Shown: positions 16,009-18,839 of the stretch, piece by piece
How positions within the stretch are numbered: the first letter of the stretch is position 1
How the letters are laid out: the number at the start of each line of letters is the position of its first letter
Source of the DNA: 2-02-FULL-55-14 sp964581115
Lineage (GTDB): Bacteria; Bacteroidota; Ignavibacteria; UBA10030
Assembly (NCBI GenBank): GCA_964581115.1
Contig: CAZOMY010000049.1
Span: 1-18,839 of the forward strand
Length of the DNA stretch: 18,839 nt
Direction of reading: 5' to 3'
Made by a program: the position numbers and the translations under genes
Notes under the pieces: model-generated
Database searches by the model: none
Seen by the model: only the letters and a program-made list of their open reading frames with translations
Told to the model about the DNA's origin: nothing

Positions 16009-18528
16009 ATGCGCACCGCTGCCCGACTGCTGCTCGTTGCACTTCTCATCCCCGACCTTTCCGCCCAATCCTCCTTCACCGGCGACATCGCCGGCCGCGT
16101 GCGCGATGCACGAACGCAGGAGTCCCTTTTCGGTGTCAATGTCGTCGTTGTTGAGCAGCCCACCCTCGGCGCAGCCAGCGACACGGCGGGCGTCTTTCGC
16201 ATCTCGAAAGTGCCCGTCGGCACCTACAATCTCCGCGTGACGGCCGTCGGCTACACGGCACAGATCGTCACGAACGTCGTCGTGACCACCGGCCGCGCGA
16301 CTCCGGTACTGGTACTTCTTGACGAATCTGCCGTCGCGATGAGTGCGGTGACCGTGCAGGCCACCTACTTCGGCCGCGGACAACAGCTGTCGCCGATCAG
16401 CGCCAACCAGGTCGTGCGGTCGGAGATCCTCCGGCTGCCGGGGTCGGCGCAGGATGTGCAACGTGTCGTGCAGAGCCTTCCGGGCGTTGCGTCATCGACC
16501 GACAACATCAACGAGCTTATCGTGCGCGGCGGCGCTCCGTTCGAGAACCTGACGATCATGGACGGCATGGAGATCCCGTCCATCAATCACTATTCCAATC
16601 AGGTCAACTCGGCCGGACCGATCAACATGGTCAATGCCGACATGATCGAAGACGTGCAGTTTCTCACGGGCGGATTCCCGGCCCGGTTTGGAGACAAGGC
16701 CTCGTCGGTCATGAACATCACCGTGCGCCAGGGGGACCGCAGTGTCGACTTCGCCTCGAAGAGCGGTTTCTCGATGGCCGGCATCGGCGGACTATTCGAA
16801 GGACGGCTCGGCGACCGCGGGTCGTACATCATCTCCCTGCGCAACAGCCTGCTCGAAGCGGTCGACAAGATCCTCGGCTTGGGCACGATCTCGCTGACGG
16901 CCATTCCACGCTACTGGGACGCACAGGCCAAAGTGGTCTACGATCTTTCCTCGACGCAATCGCTCAGCCTGAACGGCTTGTTCGGCGACAGCCGCATCAC
17001 GTTCGACGGCTCCCCGGAGGAGGTGGACGAACTCCGAGCCGGGCGCATCGACACCTCGGCGGTCGACCGGCTCGACCCGGTCACGCGGCAGTACGCTGCC
17101 GGCCTCACGCTTCGCACCCTGCACGGCAAGAGTGGTTACAGCACCATCACGCTCTTCGCCAACGGCGTCATGAGCGACGTCGAGGTCTTCAACGACACCT
17201 ATCGCCGGGTCTACGATGCCCGTGGCCGAGTGGCCGCATATGACCGACTGGCAACTCACAGCTTCTTCCGCAATGGTTCGAGCGAGCAATTCGCGGCCCT
17301 AAAAGCAGAGTGGTTCACCCAGCCGCATCCCCGGCATGAACTGTCACTGGGTGCGGCGGCGGGCACGACGACACACTGGTCGAATGATGTCCGGCTCGCG
17401 CCCGATACGCTCCGGTTTGACTTGGACCGCAACGGGCAGTTCGAGACGGGCCCTGTCGTTCGCTACGGAGGCCATTACCAGGACACGCTGGCATTCGGCC
17501 ACGCCTCGAAATTGTACGCGTATGCCAGCGACCGCATCCGTCTTTTCAACGACCTTCACATGACTGTGGGACTTCGGTATGACCGCTTCACGTACTCCGG
17601 ACGGTCGACGCTGTCGCCGCGCTTCAGCCTTGCGTGGCAGGTGCTGCCGCCGACGACCGTGCTTACTCTGGCAGCTGGCGAATTCACCCAAGCCCAGCCC
17701 TTCGTCTTCTACGGCGACATTCGTAACACAGGCGTCAACCGAACGCTGGATCATTTGCGGGCCCGACATTTGGTGTTGGGTGTGGAGCACATCGCAGGTG
17801 AAGGGCTGAAGATGAGCCTGGAAGCGTACATCAAGGGGTACCGGAATGTGGCTGTGGAGGAGGACTTTATCTACAGTGCGGTCGATACGTTCTATTCCGA
17901 TCGCCTTCTGACAACCGGACAGCGGCGCTCGCACGGGTTGGAACTCTTCATCCAGCAAAAACAGGTGGAGGATTGGTACGGGACGATCAGTCTTTCATGG
18001 TCGAAGACGCAGGACCACGATCCCCGCATCCCTCCGCTGAAGACGTGGTACGATTCGGACTATGACTATCCCGTGGTGCTCTCGGTGATGGGAGGGAAGG
18101 TGGTGAAAGGGGTGCGCGACTGGCTGGACGGCACGCCGTTCTTCATCAAGTATCCGTCGTACGTCCTCCCGCTGTCGAACGAGATGGAACTGAGCTTCAA
18201 GTATCGGTATCAGACGGGAAGGCCGTACACGCCGTCGGAATACGTCACGTGGCAACAGAGGAACGAAGCCGGGCTACGGTGGTCGAACGGCGTCTGGGTG
18301 AATTCGAACCGGGTCAACGGAGAGCGCTACCCCGACTACAGCCGGTTCGACATTCAGTGGCTCAGCCGGTTCTACGGCAAGGGATGGAACGTCAACATCT
18401 TCGTGTCGATCTTCAACCTCTTCAACACACGCAACGTATTCTTCGAGAGCCTGCGCAGCGACGGAACGGTGCAGACGGTTTACCAGTTCGCGTTCTTCCC
18501 AGTAGGGGGCGTGGAAGTGGAGTTCTGA
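16009..18528 (+). CDS. TonB-dependent outer-membrane receptor without STN domain
   Basis: The product has 839 residues. Residues 1-20 are a signal peptide (MRTAARLLLVALLIPDLSAQ). Residues about 25-105 form a carboxypeptidase-regulatory-like domain (GDIAGRVRDARTQESLFGVN; AGVFRISKVPVGTYNLRVTA; VGYTAQ). The plug spans about 112-240 (SAQDVQRVVQSLPGV; NELIVRGGAPFENLTIMDGM; EDVQFLTGGFPARFGDKASS; MNITVR). The remainder is barrel, ending in VEVEF with the terminal Phe. There is no STN domain, so unlike the receptor at 7542 it should not signal to FecR itself. The 185-bp gap after dsbD could hold its own promoter, but no clear one was seen; read-through from the operon is possible. No SusD or periplasmic binding gene follows, and the ligand is unknown. 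The plug reads LPGVASSTDNINELIVRGG, as in many Bacteroidota receptors of this short class. Confidence 0.9.
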   Translation: MRTAARLLLVALLIPDLSAQSSFTGDIAGRVRDARTQESLFGVNVVVVEQPTLGAASDTAGVFRISKVPVGTYNLRVTAVGYTAQIVTNVVVTTGRATPVLVLLDESAVAMSAVTVQATYFGRGQQLSPISANQVVRSEILRLPGSAQDVQRVVQSLPGVASSTDNINELIVRGGAPFENLTIMDGMEIPSINHYSNQVNSAGPINMVNADMIEDVQFLTGGFPARFGDKASSVMNITVRQGDRSVDFASKSGFSMAGIGGLFEGRLGDRGSYIISLRNSLLEAVDKILGLGTISLTAIPRYWDAQAKVVYDLSSTQSLSLNGLFGDSRITFDGSPEEVDELRAGRIDTSAVDRLDPVTRQYAAGLTLRTLHGKSGYSTITLFANGVMSDVEVFNDTYRRVYDARGRVAAYDRLATHSFFRNGSSEQFAALKAEWFTQPHPRHELSLGAAAGTTTHWSNDVRLAPDTLRFDLDRNGQFETGPVVRYGGHYQDTLAFGHASKLYAYASDRIRLFNDLHMTVGLRYDRFTYSGRSTLSPRFSLAWQVLPPTTVLTLAAGEFTQAQPFVFYGDIRNTGVNRTLDHLRARHLVLGVEHIAGEGLKMSLEAYIKGYRNVAVEEDFIYSAVDTFYSDRLLTTGQRRSHGLELFIQQKQVEDWYGTISLSWSKTQDHDPRIPPLKTWYDSDYDYPVVLSVMGGKVVKGVRDWLDGTPFFIKYPSYVLPLSNEMELSFKYRYQTGRPYTPSEYVTWQQRNEAGLRWSNGVWVNSNRVNGERYPDYSRFDIQWLSRFYGKGWNVNIFVSIFNLFNTRNVFFESLRSDGTVQTVYQFAFFPVGGVEVEF

Positions 18529-18532
18529 TCAG

Positions 18533-18601
18533 CACAGTGGCCTTGAGGGCAAATCCGAAATACGCCACGAAGCCTGCCTGACGGCAGGTGGCCACTTTGT
18601 G
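18533..18601. repeat. Nested inverted repeats in the convergent intergenic gap
   Basis: An inner perfect stem CCTGCC/GGCAGG with a 4-nt TGAC loop lies at 18573-18588. It sits inside an outer pair, AGTGGCC (18536-18542) and GGCCACT (18590-18596), whose match extends with a 2-nt bulge to cacagtggcc/ggccactttgtg. No T-run follows on either strand, so a classic intrinsic terminator is not supported. Position just after one gene and before a convergent one fits a bidirectional 3'-end structure or a REP-like palindromic repeat. Base pairing is seen directly; function is open. Confidence 0.5.
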
Positions 18602-18697
18602 GAATTCCGATGCAAATCCCATTGGCTCGCGGTTGAAGGGCGAAGACGGAGCAGCCAGACTCTGCGCGCAGACCCTCAACAACGTTCGTGGTTGGGA

Positions 18698-18750
18698 CTT
18701 CGTGCTTTGATACTGTTTCGAGTTTCGTATTTCGGGCTTCATGCTTCAGA
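18698..18750. repeat. Degenerate 7-bp tandem repeat tract (plus-strand YTTCGNN-like)
   Basis: Reading every 7 bases gives CTTCGTG, CTTTGAT, a 4-nt break (ACTG), then TTTCGAG, TTTCGTA, TTTCGGG, CTTCATG and CTTCAGA. The minus strand therefore reads as units of the type nnCGAAA. A related short stretch in the opposite orientation lies at 18551-18571 and shares the 10-mer CCGAAATACG (18555-18564; inverted at 18726-18735). The last units overlap the stop codon of the minus-strand gene at the window end. Confidence 0.6.
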
Positions 18751-18839
18751 CATAGAGGGCGCTTCCGAACTCCCTCCGATACCTCACCGTCACCTCATGG
18801 TCTTCCCCCAGGTACTTGAAGATCGCCACACACGCCTTC
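18746..18839 (-). CDS. C-terminal end of an unidentified protein (5' partial)
   Basis: On the minus strand the frame is open from the window edge to a TGA at 18748-18746 and gives 30 residues, starting KACVAIFKYLGEDHEVTVRY and ending EFGSALYV. The sequence has the alternating charged/hydrophobic pattern of a folded protein and uses common codons, but it is too short to place in a family. It converges on the receptor gene ending at 18528. The stop codon falls inside the 7-bp repeat tract, so the native C-terminus may have been changed by repeat growth. The frame is short enough that chance cannot be excluded. Confidence 0.45.
   Translation of the reverse strand, partial: KACVAIFKYLGEDHEVTVRYRREFGSALYV

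Overview
The window (about 60% G+C by eye) looks like chromosome of a Bacteroidota/Chlorobi-group bacterium, most likely on the Ignavibacteria/Kapabacteria side. Three things point there: two secreted proteins with type A C-terminal sorting domains of the type IX secretion system (T9SS; 'YPNPFNP' motif), an ECF sigma factor/FecR pair with a DUF4974-like tail of the Bacteroidota kind, and two TonB-dependent receptors with carboxypeptidase-regulatory-like N-terminal domains. The taxonomic guess rests on family content and protein style, not on a marker gene.

Layout. (1) 2-178: the 3' end of a plus-strand gene whose last residues carry a C-x2-C-x5-C cluster like that of Fe-S PD-(D/E)XK nucleases. 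(2) 179-414: a gene-free gap. (3) 415-2793: a large secreted beta-rich T9SS cargo protein. (4) 2890-5700: an exported two-domain M16 zinc peptidase. (5) 5867-15823: six co-directional genes with gaps of 86, 53, 23, 8 and 37 bp: ECF sigma factor, FecR-like anti-sigma factor, STN-domain TonB-dependent receptor, an exported protein with Ig-like, helical-repeat and TlpA thioredoxin parts, a seven-repeat delta-60 protein with a T9SS tail, and a complete DsbD. (6) 16009-18528: a second TonB-dependent receptor without an STN domain. (7) 18529-18745: a convergent gap with nested inverted repeats and the start of a degenerate 7-bp repeat tract. (8) 18746-18839: the C-terminal end of an unidentified minus-strand gene.

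How the genes may work together. The STN receptor, FecR and sigma factor have the architecture of a cell-surface signalling relay (ligand at the outer membrane, signal to an inner-membrane anti-sigma factor, release of the ECF sigma factor). Unusually, a SusD partner is absent. Its place is taken by a TlpA-type thioredoxin protein, and the same gene run ends with DsbD, the inner-membrane transporter that carries reducing equivalents from cytoplasm to periplasm. All six DsbD cysteines and the TlpA CxxC are intact. The cluster therefore reads as a regulated outer-membrane uptake or surface-assembly unit with its own periplasmic thiol-reducing branch and an exported, probably beta-propeller, partner. 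The individual families are known; the combined function is inference, and the substrate cannot be read from the sequence.

No tRNA, rRNA, CRISPR array, insertion sequence or phage gene was seen. No convincing sigma-A-type promoter or intrinsic terminator could be assigned.
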